From Virgibacillus_F flavescens (GTDB taxonomy: Bacteria > Bacillota > Bacilli > Bacillales > Amphibacillaceae), in assembly GCF_050574275.1 (NCBI RefSeq), contig NZ_CP192260.1, positions 1,612,001-1,676,000 on the forward strand: a stretch of DNA of 64,000 nucleotides. The letters run 5' to 3'. Shown here in pieces: positions 33,559 through 42,456 of this stretch. Made by a program: the position numbers and the translations under genes. Within the stretch, counting starts at the first letter, position 1; the number at the start of each line of letters is the position of its first letter. The notes below the pieces were generated by a model. The model saw nothing but the letters and a program-made list of their open reading frames with translations, did not search any database and was not told the DNA's origin.

Positions 33559-35079
33559 ATGCAATATGCAAATCCGAACACAGATGGTTCAAAGGTAACA
33601 TTTAAGAAAAAGTACGATAACTTTATAGGTGGAGAATATAGACCGCCAGCAAAAGGGAAATATTTTGAAAATGTAAGTCCTGTCACAGGAAAAGTATTTT
33701 GTGAGATTGCAAGATCTACAAAAGAGGACGTCGAGGCTGCGATTGATGCAGGGCACGAAGCTGCAGAAAAATGGGGACAAACCTCAGTTGCAGATCGCGC
33801 AAATATTCTTAACAAAATTGCTGATAGAATGGAAGAAAACCTGGAAATGCTGGCAGTTGCTGAGACGTGGGATAACGGAAAAGCAGTTCGCGAAACACTA
33901 GCAGCAGATATACCGCTTGCGATTGACCACTTTCGCTATTTTGCAGGAGCAGTAAGAGCTCAAGAAGGCGGAGTCAGTCAAATTGATAATGATACAGTAG
34001 CATATCATTTCCATGAGCCACTAGGTGTCGTCGGTCAGATAATTCCGTGGAACTTTCCAATTTTAATGGCTACTTGGAAATTGGCTCCAGCACTCGCAGC
34101 TGGAAACTGTGTTGTACTAAAACCTGCTGAGCAGACGCCAGCGTCGATTCATGTACTACTGGATTTGATTAAAGATCTGCTGCCAGCCGGCGTATTAAAT
34201 GTTGTTAATGGATTCGGTGTAGAAGCTGGGAAACCATTGGCTTCAAACAGTCGAATTGCTAAAATCGCTTTCACTGGAGAAACAACTACCGGCCGTTTAA
34301 TTATGCAGTATGCTTCAGAAAATATTATTCCAGTAACACTTGAACTTGGTGGTAAGTCACCAAATATATTCTTTGAAGATGTAATGGATGCAGATGACGG
34401 ATTTTTAGATAAAGCGATTGAAGGATTAGTAATGTTTGCACTTAACCAGGGGGAAGTATGTACATGTCCATCCCGCGCATTAATTCATGAATCAATTTAC
34501 GATGAATTTATGCAGCGAGCAGTTGAGCGTGTTAAACAAATTAAAATTGGACATCCGCTGGATACAGATACGATGATGGGTGCACAGGCGTCCCAGGAAC
34601 AGTTAGAAAAGATTCAGTCTTACTTGGATATTGGTAAACAAGAGGGCGCAGAAGTACTAGTTGGCGGTAACACGAACAAGTTAGACGGCGATATGGAAAA
34701 TGGTTACTATGTTGAACCAACAATCTTCAAAGGTAACAACAAGATGCGTGTTTTCCAGGAAGAGATCTTTGGTCCAGTACTTTCGGTTACAACGTTCAAA
34801 GATAAGGAAGAGGCAATGGAAATTGCAAATGACACGTTGTATGGATTAGGTGCCGGTGTTTGGACGCGCAACATTAACACAGCCTATCGATTTGGACGAG
34901 GCATACAAGCTGGACGGGTTTGGACAAACTGTTACCATCAATATCCTGCCCACGCAGCTTTCGGTGGTTACAAGAAGTCTGGTATCGGACGGGAAAACCA
35001 TTTGATGATGCTGGATCATTATCAACAGACCAAAAACCTGTTAATCAGCTATTCAGAATCGCCTGCAGGGTTTTATTAA
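33559..35079 (+). CDS. Acetaldehyde/aldehyde dehydrogenase (NAD+)
   Basis: 506 aa. Class of AldA/ExaC acetaldehyde dehydrogenases: PWNFPILMATWKLAPALAAGN, catalytic Glu262 in LELGGKSPN, catalytic Cys301 in NQGEVCTCPSR, and PAHAAFGGYKKSGIGRE near the end. Oxidises acetaldehyde to acetate. GAGGAGG before ATG. It is preceded by a cre site and followed by a DUF779 gene, the usual partner of this subgroup. The Cys-Thr-Cys around the active site is typical of the subgroup. Confidence 0.9.
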   Translation: MQYANPNTDGSKVTFKKKYDNFIGGEYRPPAKGKYFENVSPVTGKVFCEIARSTKEDVEAAIDAGHEAAEKWGQTSVADRANILNKIADRMEENLEMLAVAETWDNGKAVRETLAADIPLAIDHFRYFAGAVRAQEGGVSQIDNDTVAYHFHEPLGVVGQIIPWNFPILMATWKLAPALAAGNCVVLKPAEQTPASIHVLLDLIKDLLPAGVLNVVNGFGVEAGKPLASNSRIAKIAFTGETTTGRLIMQYASENIIPVTLELGGKSPNIFFEDVMDADDGFLDKAIEGLVMFALNQGEVCTCPSRALIHESIYDEFMQRAVERVKQIKIGHPLDTDTMMGAQASQEQLEKIQSYLDIGKQEGAEVLVGGNTNKLDGDMENGYYVEPTIFKGNNKMRVFQEEIFGPVLSVTTFKDKEEAMEIANDTLYGLGAGVWTRNINTAYRFGRGIQAGRVWTNCYHQYPAHAAFGGYKKSGIGRENHLMMLDHYQQTKNLLISYSESPAGFY

Positions 35080-35089
35080 AACGTAAGAA

Positions 35090-35174
35090 AAGTATAATTG
35101 TTTTAAAGTAAATGCAGGTATAAGTAAAACTTCTGCATTCGCTATGAAAGACGAGGCGAATGCGAAGTTTTCTA
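35090..35174 (+). repeat. Family C hairpin repeat (copy C1)
   Basis: Left part AGTATA...TGCAGGTATAAGT, then arms AACTTCTGCATTCGC / GCGAATGCGAAGTT and TTTTCT. Same consensus as the copies at 46118, 53109 and 55676. Confidence 0.8.
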
Positions 35175-35253
35175 AAAAAGATTTAGGGAATATGAGAAGG
35201 TAAAACGAACGTGATGTACCATTTTTTGTATAACGGTTTAAGGAGTGTGAAAA

Positions 35254-35607
35254 ATGGTCGAACGAGTAACAGTGACGGATAAGGCACTAGAGCTTATTGA
35301 AACCTTAAAGGAAACCCACGGCGAGCTAATGTTTCATCAATCTGGCGGCTGTTGTGATGGCAGTTCACCGATGTGCTATCCAAGAGGTGAGTTTCGGACT
35401 GGGGATTCCGATGTGCTGCTTGGTGAAATAGGTGACACACCATTTTACATGTCAAAAGATCAGTACGAGTATTGGAAGCACACCCAAATTATTGTTGATG
35501 CAATAGATGGTCGAGGTGGAATGTTTTCGCTTGAAGGTCCTGAAGGGAAACGGTTTTTAACCAGATCGAGGGTTTTCACAGAAGAAGAACGTGCAGAATT
35601 AACTTAA
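35254..35607 (+). CDS. DUF779 protein linked to acetaldehyde dehydrogenase
   Basis: 117 aa. The diagnostic segment is LMFHQSGGCCDGSSPMCYP, with three cysteines, followed by DVLLGEIGDTPFYM and the C-terminal DGRGGMFSLEGPEGKRFLTRSRVF. The family is nearly always next to aldehyde dehydrogenases of this type; its biochemical role is not established. It is separated from the dehydrogenase gene by repeat C1, which may form a hairpin in the shared mRNA. Confidence 0.88.
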   Translation: MVERVTVTDKALELIETLKETHGELMFHQSGGCCDGSSPMCYPRGEFRTGDSDVLLGEIGDTPFYMSKDQYEYWKHTQIIVDAIDGRGGMFSLEGPEGKRFLTRSRVFTEEERAELT

Positions 35608-35622
35608 TAGATTTATAATAGA

Positions 35623-35665
35623 AAAAAATCATCAGCATGTAAGCGTAATGCTGATGATTTTTTTC
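35623..35665 (+). terminator. Terminator after DUF779 gene
   Basis: AAAATCATCAGCAT / ATGCTGATGATTTT stem with T run. Confidence 0.9.
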
Positions 35666-35690
35666 TATAGAGGAAAGGGGAGGAATTCCG

Positions 35691-36476
35691 TTGAAACAAA
35701 AAATTGCTATGATACAGCTTGACATTAAATATGGAGATCCACGAACCAATTTCAAACGGGCAGAAACGTTTGTAGAGGAAGCGGCAATTAAAGGTGCAGA
35801 CGTAATCCTGCTTCCGGAGTTGTGGACCACTGGATATGATTTGGCAAGACTTGAAGAAATTGCAGATAAAAACGCTGAGCAGTCCATTGAATTTTTACAA
35901 AAGATGGCGCGCGACTACGGCGTACATGTAATAGGCGGTTCAGTAGCAGAGAAATGTGAGGATGGAGTACGTAATACCATGCTGGTAATTGATAACAAGG
36001 GACAGCTTATTCATAAATATAGTAAGTTACATTTGTTTAAATTGATGGATGAACATGTTTACTTGGAAGAAGGGTTAGATGAGGCGGAGTTTGTTTTGGC
36101 AGGGGTGAAATCAGCAGGTTACATTTGCTACGATATTCGTTTCCCAGAGTGGATGCGGAAGGCTGCATTAAACAAAACAAAAGTTATGTACATAGTTGCG
36201 GAGTGGCCAAAGCCTCGTATTGATCACTGGAAAGTTCTCCTTCAAGCTCGTGCAATAGAAAATCAGTGTTATGTAATTGCCTGTAATCGAAGCGGATCAG
36301 ATCCAAAAAATGAATTTGGGGGTATGTCCCTGATTATTGATCCATGGGGGAAGATTATTTCCGAAGGCGGAGAAACAGAAGAAATTGTAGTAGGAGAAGT
36401 AGATTTTGCATTAGTGGATGAAGTGCGGGATCGGATCCCTGTATTTGATGATCGCCGGGAAAAAAGGTACGGATAA
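35691..36476 (+). CDS. Carbon-nitrogen hydrolase (nitrilase superfamily, omega-amidase-like)
   Basis: 261 aa. Catalytic triad Glu43 (LLPELWTTGYD), Lys112 (KYSKLHLF) and Cys146 (GYICYDIRFPEW). The Bacillus orthologue (MtnU/YkrU type) is linked to methionine salvage as an omega-amidase for 2-oxo acid monoamides. Start is TTG at 35691 with AAAGGGGAGG 8 nt upstream. No mtn genes are adjacent, so the substrate remains inferred. Confidence 0.87.
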   Translation: MKQKIAMIQLDIKYGDPRTNFKRAETFVEEAAIKGADVILLPELWTTGYDLARLEEIADKNAEQSIEFLQKMARDYGVHVIGGSVAEKCEDGVRNTMLVIDNKGQLIHKYSKLHLFKLMDEHVYLEEGLDEAEFVLAGVKSAGYICYDIRFPEWMRKAALNKTKVMYIVAEWPKPRIDHWKVLLQARAIENQCYVIACNRSGSDPKNEFGGMSLIIDPWGKIISEGGETEEIVVGEVDFALVDEVRDRIPVFDDRREKRYG

Positions 36477-36542
36477 GAAACGCACACATCGGCCCAATGA
36501 ACATATACTGTTAAAGTGAAAAAATCGGGAGGGTGTGTTAGC

Positions 36543-37568
36543 TTGTCAAAAATTTATTATTACGCATGGGGGAATACCGCGCAGGGGCTTGTAAGTTTTG
36601 CTGAATCGAATTTAGCGAACCTGGACAATGTATATGTGCTGAATCATCCATCTGAAGTGATAAAAACTGCTATAATCAACCAAATTATCGACCAAACTGA
36701 CGAAACATGCGATATGGAAATCATCGACAGTGTAAATGGCAATGAGTTTCTAGATGGTGTCATACTTCGTGATAAATCATTAGCTGTACTTACAAGAACG
36801 GTATCGCTTCCGAACTGCAGTATAATTGATTTAAAAAGTTATACGAAAAGCGAACAAATAGAATCATTGTTTACGAAGAAGAATAAGTTGGTTGATAAAG
36901 CCTATGAGTATTTTAATACTGGGTTAACCGTACATGACGATCTTGAAAAAATTTACATTAATGAAATGGACTTTTCCAAGGCAGACCAGCTTACTGCCGC
37001 GTACAGTAAAAAGCTTATACATTCATCTTCAAGCCATGACGGTGAAGGGAAAATCTACCATCGTTTATTTGGCACGAATACCAAAGATGGCATTGTAAAC
37101 GATGTGCCTAACCTGATAGAAAGCGTTGGGAAGACTTACTTTATTAAGGGGCGGGCAGGAACCGGCAAATCTACTTTTATGAAAAAAATAACTGCAGATT
37201 GTAAGACGGCTGGGTTTGACGTTGAGTTGTACCACTGCAGTTTTGATTCAAACAGTATCGATATGGTCATTGTCCGTGAGCTTGATTTCTGTATTTTTGA
37301 CAGTACAGATCCACATGAGTTTTTTCCTGAACGGGAACACGATGAAATAATAGATTTATACAAAGAGCTGGTTACTCCTAGAACTGATGAAAAGTTTGCG
37401 GATGATATTAGCGACCTTAATTATCGGTATAAATCGTTTTTAAAAAGAGGAAATGATTGTCTGAAGGAAGCGGGACGTTATCAAAGTGAAATAGAAAAGA
37501 ATTTTCATCGTGTGGATGAAACCGAAATAAATGGAATTACCGACTTTATTTCAAACAAGGTGTTATAA
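36543..37568 (+). CDS. P-loop ATPase-like protein of unknown function
   Basis: 341 aa. Walker A KGRAGTGKSTFMKK at about 202-215, with FCIFDSTDPHEFFP as a possible Walker B/conserved DP region. The N-terminal part (YYYAWGNTAQGLVSFAESNLANLD) resembles a family of conserved Firmicutes proteins with an ATPase domain and no assigned role. TTG at 36543 was chosen: GGGAGG is 10 nt upstream, whereas the in-frame GTG at 36516 has no SD. Possibly part of the nitrilase transcript (66-bp gap). Confidence 0.7.
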   Translation: MSKIYYYAWGNTAQGLVSFAESNLANLDNVYVLNHPSEVIKTAIINQIIDQTDETCDMEIIDSVNGNEFLDGVILRDKSLAVLTRTVSLPNCSIIDLKSYTKSEQIESLFTKKNKLVDKAYEYFNTGLTVHDDLEKIYINEMDFSKADQLTAAYSKKLIHSSSSHDGEGKIYHRLFGTNTKDGIVNDVPNLIESVGKTYFIKGRAGTGKSTFMKKITADCKTAGFDVELYHCSFDSNSIDMVIVRELDFCIFDSTDPHEFFPEREHDEIIDLYKELVTPRTDEKFADDISDLNYRYKSFLKRGNDCLKEAGRYQSEIEKNFHRVDETEINGITDFISNKVL

Positions 37569-37749
37569 CTTACCCACCGTCAATTTCTTCCAGATGATTG
37601 GCGGTGACCCTTTACTGGATCTGAATTGTACAGTAAACATGGAAAGTATTTCTCAATTCGACAATCTTTACTCTTGTGTTTTCAGTAATAATTAGGTAGA
37701 ATAAATTAACTGAAAATTTAAAGTAAACAAAAATCAGGAGGTGGGGAAA

Positions 37750-38193
37750 GTGCTAACCGTTAAAATGTTAAAGCCTTACTATATTAAATCCGAGGATGAC
37801 CATGTTCGTATAATATTAGCCTACCAGTACTTTGCATTATTTATTAATGAAAAAGTCTATCAATTTGTGCCTACAAAGGCTAAAGAGATACAAATTGACC
37901 GCAGAACACAAAAGATTGTTAATATAGATGCATTATTTGCCTTTCAAAAGGGTAAAGAAGTCATTCAGGTGGCCATGAGTGAACTTATATCCATCCCTGA
38001 TTTTTTATTACAGCTTAATGAAATTGCTAAGCCGTATTATATAGAAGACCCAATTGAAGAAAGTACTAATTCAAAAAATGAAAACGCTGTCATTATTGAT
38101 GAGCTAGTATATGAAAACGTGAAAAGATTAATTGATAAGGCATTAGATGCAAAGGATAAAAATCTATTTGATAGTCTGGTAAAGTTATTATAA
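37750..38193 (+). CDS. IDEAL-domain protein
   Basis: 147 aa. The last 36 residues (IIDELVYENVKRLIDKALDAKDKNLFDSL) form an IDEAL domain, a short helical segment found in YpiB and related Bacillus proteins. The first 100 residues are an alpha/beta domain I do not recognise (YYIKSEDDHVRIILAYQYFALFI). It is not the UPF0302 domain of YpiB. GTG at 37750 has AGGAGG 8 nt upstream; an in-frame GTG at 37741 overlaps that SD. Role unknown. Confidence 0.75.
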   Translation: MLTVKMLKPYYIKSEDDHVRIILAYQYFALFINEKVYQFVPTKAKEIQIDRRTQKIVNIDALFAFQKGKEVIQVAMSELISIPDFLLQLNEIAKPYYIEDPIEESTNSKNENAVIIDELVYENVKRLIDKALDAKDKNLFDSLVKLL

Positions 38194-38200
38194 ACATAAA

Positions 38201-38238
38201 AAGAAGCTACTCCGATAAATTCGGCAGTAGCTTCTGCT
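38201..38238. terminator. Bidirectional terminator
   Basis: AGAAGCTACT-CCGA / TCGG-CAGTAGCTTCT between converging genes. Confidence 0.8.
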
Positions 38239-38240
38239 TT

Positions 38241-40262
38241 TTATTTAATATCTTTTAAAATATCTGTAACCTTTTCGACGGCGTAATGGCTACCGCCTTT
38301 ATCTTCTGTATGTTCGATCATCATTGCGATTAAAATATCCTGTGACTCAGTTGGGTAGGCAACGAACCATCCATTTTCTTGTCCCGATTCAACGTCTGCG
38401 GACTTCTTCAACTCAGCTGTACCTGTTTTTCCTGAGATGGGAAAGTCTGCTGCTTGGGCTCCGTTTGCACTCCCGACTGGTGAAGTGACTACTTTACGTA
38501 AGCTCTCCCGTATTAGTGCAGCTTGCTTTTCAGTAACTAAATTTTCTTTCCATAGCTGACTTTTTTCATCATCCATGAGTAAAACAGGTTTAATCAAATT
38601 ACCAGTATTTAAAAATGTAGTATAGGTGGATGCCAGGTGAAGTGCACTTATTTGCATTTGACCCTGTCCGTAACTTGAATTTGCAAGCAATACTTTTTCA
38701 TTCAGTTTACCGTCTCTTGATATGGTAGAGGTTTCTATAGGGTATGCAAATGGAATTTCTTCACCAAAACCAAATTTCTGCAATCCGTTTACGAACGTGT
38801 CACTGCCCATCTCTAGTGTTTTCATGGCAAAATAAATGTTGTCAGAACGAATCAGTGCATCTTCTAAGTCGACCGGTCCATTCGATTCAGAAACCCGACG
38901 TACTTTATAATTACCAAAGGATTTACCAGGGCTCCAGGTCAACCCGTTTATTTCAATACCTTCCTCTGGATCAATAACTTCACTTTGTAACCCTATCGAT
39001 GCTGTAATTGGTTTGATTACTGATCCAGGAACAAAAGTTGCAGCGAATTTATTAATCAGTGGCTGTTTCGGATTCTCCTGTAATTCATTTAATCTCGCGT
39101 GTGAAATTCCATATACAAAATCATTTGGATCGAAGGCAGGACTGCTTACTAACGCTAGCGTTTCTCCTGTTTTCGGATCAATTGCTGCTGCTGTTCCTGA
39201 CTCTCCATCATAGGTTTGATAGATTTTCTTTTGCAGTTCTGCGTCAAGGGTTAACATAATATTCTCTCCGTCTTTAACGGGTTTTTCGGCCAGGACAACT
39301 TCCTCTTGCTCCTTTTGAGTGACAACGATTTTTATACCTTCTTTGCCACGTAAACGTTCATCGTACAGCTGTTCAAGCCCACGCTTGCCAATCATATCAT
39401 TTGCAGTTAATGAATCATTTTCACTCTTTTCGAGATCTTCTGCAGAAACTTTTGAGGTGTATCCTACTAAGTGTGCTGCCGCTTCGCCGTAAGGATACAC
39501 GCGGCCAGTTACTTCCTTACCTGCTACTGGACCAGTTGCCCACAGTTCTTCTAAGTTTTCTTTAGAAGTTGGCACTTTAGTTATTGGGACGAAGACATCC
39601 GGTGTAACCCAGTCTGCATCTAACTTACGATCAATAGATTCTACGTCCATTCCAAGTATATCTGCAATTTCTTTTTTCTTTGCTTCAGGAGATTCGCCTA
39701 ATTTCTCTGGAACGATGCCTATTTCATATACGGTATCATTGATCGCAAGTGGCATTCTGTTCCGGTCAAGTATTTCGCCACGCCGTGGTTGTTCCGAGAC
39801 AATGTCTATTTCACCGCCATTTTTCATAGCCGGAAAAATATAGCCGGGATCCCATTTTACATACCAATTCTTTTTGTCTTCTTCACCTTGCTGTACTAAT
39901 TTTGCTTCATAATCGAAAGTAATTGAACCAGCAATGGTATTCATTTCGACTGAAAACGGATAAGTAGTTTCTCCTTTTTCAAGTGCTGCCTCTACTTCTT
40001 TTTCGGTGAGTTTATCATAAGTAATTTTCAGGTCTGAAACATTAATATCCTTGTATATCTTCTTGTACCGATCCACATATTGCTTCGTTGAATAGGATGA
40101 TTTAGCTTTTTTTGCTAGCATATCGTACATGTTTGTAAAATCTTTATCCTGCCAATTTGAAACATATGTTTCAAATCGATCGTTGGGTGAGACTTCTTTA
40201 TCTGTGCATCCTGCTAGAAGGATAGATAGTAAAATAGTGAGTAGAAAAATTGTTTTTTTCAA
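38241..40262 (-). CDS. Class B penicillin-binding protein, MecA/PBP3-like lipoprotein
   Basis: 673 aa. Lipobox LLAGC with Cys19 after a hydrophobic leader, so probably membrane-anchored as a lipoprotein or by its leader helix. Residues 25-145 form an NTF2-like MecA N-domain; 150-320 a PBP dimer domain (RRGEILDRNRMPLA); then the transpeptidase with Ser414-x-x-Lys417 (PGSVIKPIT), Ser473-Asp-Asn475 and Lys612-Thr-Gly-Thr615. It cross-links peptidoglycan. Domain order equals B. subtilis PbpC (PBP3) and staphylococcal PBP2a. Start is TTG with GGCGGGG upstream. No mec regulators are nearby, so resistance is not implied. Confidence 0.9.
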   Translation of the reverse strand: MKKTIFLLTILLSILLAGCTDKEVSPNDRFETYVSNWQDKDFTNMYDMLAKKAKSSYSTKQYVDRYKKIYKDINVSDLKITYDKLTEKEVEAALEKGETTYPFSVEMNTIAGSITFDYEAKLVQQGEEDKKNWYVKWDPGYIFPAMKNGGEIDIVSEQPRRGEILDRNRMPLAINDTVYEIGIVPEKLGESPEAKKKEIADILGMDVESIDRKLDADWVTPDVFVPITKVPTSKENLEELWATGPVAGKEVTGRVYPYGEAAAHLVGYTSKVSAEDLEKSENDSLTANDMIGKRGLEQLYDERLRGKEGIKIVVTQKEQEEVVLAEKPVKDGENIMLTLDAELQKKIYQTYDGESGTAAAIDPKTGETLALVSSPAFDPNDFVYGISHARLNELQENPKQPLINKFAATFVPGSVIKPITASIGLQSEVIDPEEGIEINGLTWSPGKSFGNYKVRRVSESNGPVDLEDALIRSDNIYFAMKTLEMGSDTFVNGLQKFGFGEEIPFAYPIETSTISRDGKLNEKVLLANSSYGQGQMQISALHLASTYTTFLNTGNLIKPVLLMDDEKSQLWKENLVTEKQAALIRESLRKVVTSPVGSANGAQAADFPISGKTGTAELKKSADVESGQENGWFVAYPTESQDILIAMMIEHTEDKGGSHYAVEKVTDILKDIK

Positions 40263-40319
40263 ATGATCCCCGCCTTCTTCAACGATATTGTAGCGTTCGA
40301 ATTTCTATGTGTATAGATA

Positions 40320-40350
40320 GAAAAGTCATTCTACGTTCAGAATGACTTTT
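40320..40350 (-). terminator. Terminator of the LCP gene
   Basis: AAAAGTCATTCT / AGAATGACTTTT stem, minus-strand T run, 6 nt after the LCP stop codon. Confidence 0.85.
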
Positions 40351-40355
40351 CCATG

Positions 40356-41300
40356 CTAATTAGCTTCCATATGTTCTTTAATTGTCTGGGTAATTCTATT
40401 GATTTCGTTATCCGGAACGGCATAATAATAAATACTGTTAATCATTTCTCCATGACCACTAATTTCAATTGTTTCCATATTTTTTCTGGTGTCACGATAA
40501 TCTGTGAAAAGCGTTTGCATCTTCTTCATGTTTAGGTTCGTTGTCACGTTATCACCTAAAATGTCAAGAATATCAGTAACTTTAGTGATATTTGAAAAAC
40601 TTGCTCCTTTATCCATCGCTGCCTTAATCACTTTTCGTTGCCTTTCATTACGACCCAGGTCACCACGAGGATCTTCTTTACGCATACGGATGTACTTTAA
40701 AGCTTCCTCGCCACTTAATTGTATTTGACCGGTAGGGAAATTCTCGCCTCCTTGGGAAAATGCATTATCGTTCGTAATTGTAACACCGCCAAGTGCATCG
40801 ATTCCCTGCTTAAATCCTTCCATATTTACTTTCACATAAAAATGTACAGGAACATCAAACGTATTTTCAACCGTTTGAACGGATAACTCCACACCGCCAA
40901 ATGCATAGGCGTGATTAATTTTATCCATTCCACGACCTGGAATGTTTACATAAGTATCGCGAGGGATACTGACCATAATCGTCTTATTTGTTGCAGGGTT
41001 AAGGGACATAAGAATCATTGTATCCGAACGACCTACATCATTTTCCCTCTGGTCAACACCGAGTAGTAAAACATTTATCGATTTTTTATTTTTAACGATG
41101 GAATCTAATTTTTCTTGTCTCTCCGGATCTTCATCACGTGAAAGTGGTTCATGCATAGTAGCCACCGTATCGCCAACCTGATTGTATAAATAAATCATGT
41201 AAGTACCTACCGCTAAAATTAGTAGGAGAATGATTCCGCCTAACCAAAATGGCCATTTTCGTTTTTTCTTTGCCTGTCTTTTTTCAGATCTTGTATCCAA
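40356..41300 (-). CDS. LCP-family cell wall polymer ligase (LytR-CpsA-Psr)
   Basis: 314 aa. Cytoplasmic basic tail, one TM (about 20-40), then the extracellular LCP domain: INVLLLGVDQRENDVGRSDTM, VSIPRDTYVNIPGRGMDKINHAYAFGG, and LGRNERQRKVIKA. These Asp/Arg residues bind the polyprenyl pyrophosphate substrate. LCP enzymes attach wall teichoic acid or other anionic polymers to peptidoglycan (TagTUV in B. subtilis). The map position near yvyE and degSU agrees with B. subtilis tagU (lytR) being in the same region. Confidence 0.92.
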   Translation of the reverse strand: MDTRSEKRQAKKKRKWPFWLGGIILLLILAVGTYMIYLYNQVGDTVATMHEPLSRDEDPERQEKLDSIVKNKKSINVLLLGVDQRENDVGRSDTMILMSLNPATNKTIMVSIPRDTYVNIPGRGMDKINHAYAFGGVELSVQTVENTFDVPVHFYVKVNMEGFKQGIDALGGVTITNDNAFSQGGENFPTGQIQLSGEEALKYIRMRKEDPRGDLGRNERQRKVIKAAMDKGASFSNITKVTDILDILGDNVTTNLNMKKMQTLFTDYRDTRKNMETIEISGHGEMINSIYYYAVPDNEINRITQTIKEHMEAN

Positions 41301-41461
41301 TATAATTCTCCTCTAATACTCTCTAAGTTCTTTGTTAGATTATAACGAATTTATTTAGAAACGTCTATTCCTTTTAGTCATATGTTACTAGTTTTTGTCA
41401 GAATATATCAATTGTAGTTGCTGAGTCAGTAATCAATAGGGAAATTTTGAAAAAACTTAGT

Positions 41462-41723
41462 AAGAACGTGTAAAAAAGCAATAATTGAAGTAAACAGCGT
41501 ATTTAATAGGAAATTTTAGGTAATTTGAGTATTTAAATTTTAATAATAATAGAATATAATACAGTAAACGTTCTTAATATGAAACGGATAATAATTTAAA
41601 AAGAACGGTGAAGAACGGTTTAAGTAATTTGATAGTAATCTACTAAAATATTGGTTCAATTTCTACATGTTTATGAATAGAATACGAGTAATACCTGTTT
41701 GCCGAGTATTTTTAAAAAAGAAC
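41462..41723. promoter_or_regulatory. Cluster of SinR-box-like sites upstream of a 62-aa gene
   Basis: SinR consensus is GTTCTYT. Sites on the minus strand: GTTCTTA (41461-41467), GTTCTTT (41600-41606), GTTCTTC (41610-41616), GTTCTTT (41717-41723); on the plus strand GTTCTTA (41570-41576). The pair at 41600/41610 is spaced 10 nt, about one helical turn. A further perfect site lies at 42002-42008. A promoter TTTAAA-N17-TATAAT (41532-41560) has a box over its start point. sinR is 0.7 kb downstream. Binding is inferred. Confidence 0.45.
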
Positions 41724-41742
41724 TAAGGAAAGGAGGAAATTC

Positions 41743-41931
41743 ATGCAATTTTCCTACATGATAAAAAGTGGCCAAGAACATACATACTATCGAGTCATCA
41801 ATGGTCCAGAAATGCAGGAAAACGAGAATTCAGGATTAGGTAATTTACAAAAATCCACCATCAAAAAATTTTTAAAAAAAGTAAGTTTAAGAAGGACTCA
41901 AAGAAACACTAGAAAAGATAAAAATAAATAA
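41743..41931 (+). CDS. Small basic protein of unknown function
   Basis: 62 aa, start MQFSYMIKSGQEHTYYRVIN; the C-terminal third is very basic (KKFLKKVSLRRTQRNTRKDK). AAAGGAGG lies 8 nt before ATG, which argues for a real gene. No membrane segment or known domain. The upstream SinR-like boxes suggest that it may be a SinR target connected with the sessile state; this is inference. The 440-bp region before it holds no other gene. Confidence 0.55.
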   Translation: MQFSYMIKSGQEHTYYRVINGPEMQENENSGLGNLQKSTIKKFLKKVSLRRTQRNTRKDKNK

Positions 41932-42126
41932 ATTCTGATGATTAATTAGAACACAGACTATCTCTAAATAATATGCAAAATATTTTAGGTAAATGTGCTC
42001 AAAAGAACGTGACTTTTTTGAATCTTTCATATATACTAATTTCAACTTACAAAACTAGTTGCGTTTAGACAAAACAAGACACCCAATACCATTTATACCT
42101 GTAGTACAATAGTAGTACAATAATTG

Positions 42127-42219
42127 TTTCCTCAGAAAATGGCAAACTTACTGAAAAGTAGGGGCGCAAAATCACAGGTCTAAGGCTAATTAGCTATGAC
42201 GGCTGGGTTACCCGGGAAA
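42127..42219 (+). promoter_or_regulatory. Cyclic di-GMP-I riboswitch (GEMM-I) in the sinI leader
   Basis: All landmarks of the class I c-di-GMP aptamer occur in order: GGCAAAC (42141-42147), a GAAA tetraloop stem (TTACTGAAAAGTAG), GGGCGCAAA (42162-42170), GGTCTAAGGC (42177-42186), and GGCTGGGTTACC (42201-42212). P1 can form from TTTCC (42127-42131) and GGAAA (42215-42219). There is no terminator between the aptamer and sinI; the sinI SD GGGGG (42226-42230) begins 7 nt after P1 and could pair with CCC at 42211-42213, so control of translation start is likely. ON or OFF action cannot be decided from sequence. Confidence 0.88.
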
Positions 42220-42238
42220 ATAAATGGGGGCTAACAAT

Positions 42239-42391
42239 ATGAATAAAGTCGTGAAACAAACAGGTTTTGGTCTTGATCTTGATAGCGAATGGGTTGAACT
42301 GGTGCTAGAAGCAAAAGAAATCGGTATTACGACTGAAGAAGTTAGGCATTTTTTGGACGAAACCTCACAACTAGAACGGGAAAGTTATTAA
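42239..42391 (+). CDS. sinI: SinI-like anti-repressor
   Basis: 50 aa. LDSEWVELVLEAKEIGITTEEVRHFL matches the SinI helical hairpin (B. subtilis has LDQEWVELMVEAKEANISPEEIRKYL), which binds SinR and prevents it from holding DNA. GGGGG SD 8 nt before ATG. It lies between the c-di-GMP riboswitch and sinR, so second-messenger levels could set the amount of antagonist and hence matrix gene expression. Short but convincing by motif and context. Confidence 0.88.
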   Translation: MNKVVKQTGFGLDLDSEWVELVLEAKEIGITTEEVRHFLDETSQLERESY

Positions 42392-42425
42392 AATTGTGCT
42401 TAATATAGAACCTCACATTTTTTTA

Positions 42426-42434
42426 TGCTATACT
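42426..42434 (+). promoter_or_regulatory. Extended -10 promoter of sinR
   Basis: TGCTATACT between sinI and sinR, giving sinR its own transcript as in B. subtilis, with start near 42441. Confidence 0.6.
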
Positions 42435-42456
42435 GTCATAAAAGGTGGTGTGAGAC

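Noticed and set aside
38241..40262. mecA-type beta-lactam resistance gene
   Set aside because: Domain order is shared with housekeeping PBP3/PbpC; no mec regulators or mobile cassette genes are nearby.
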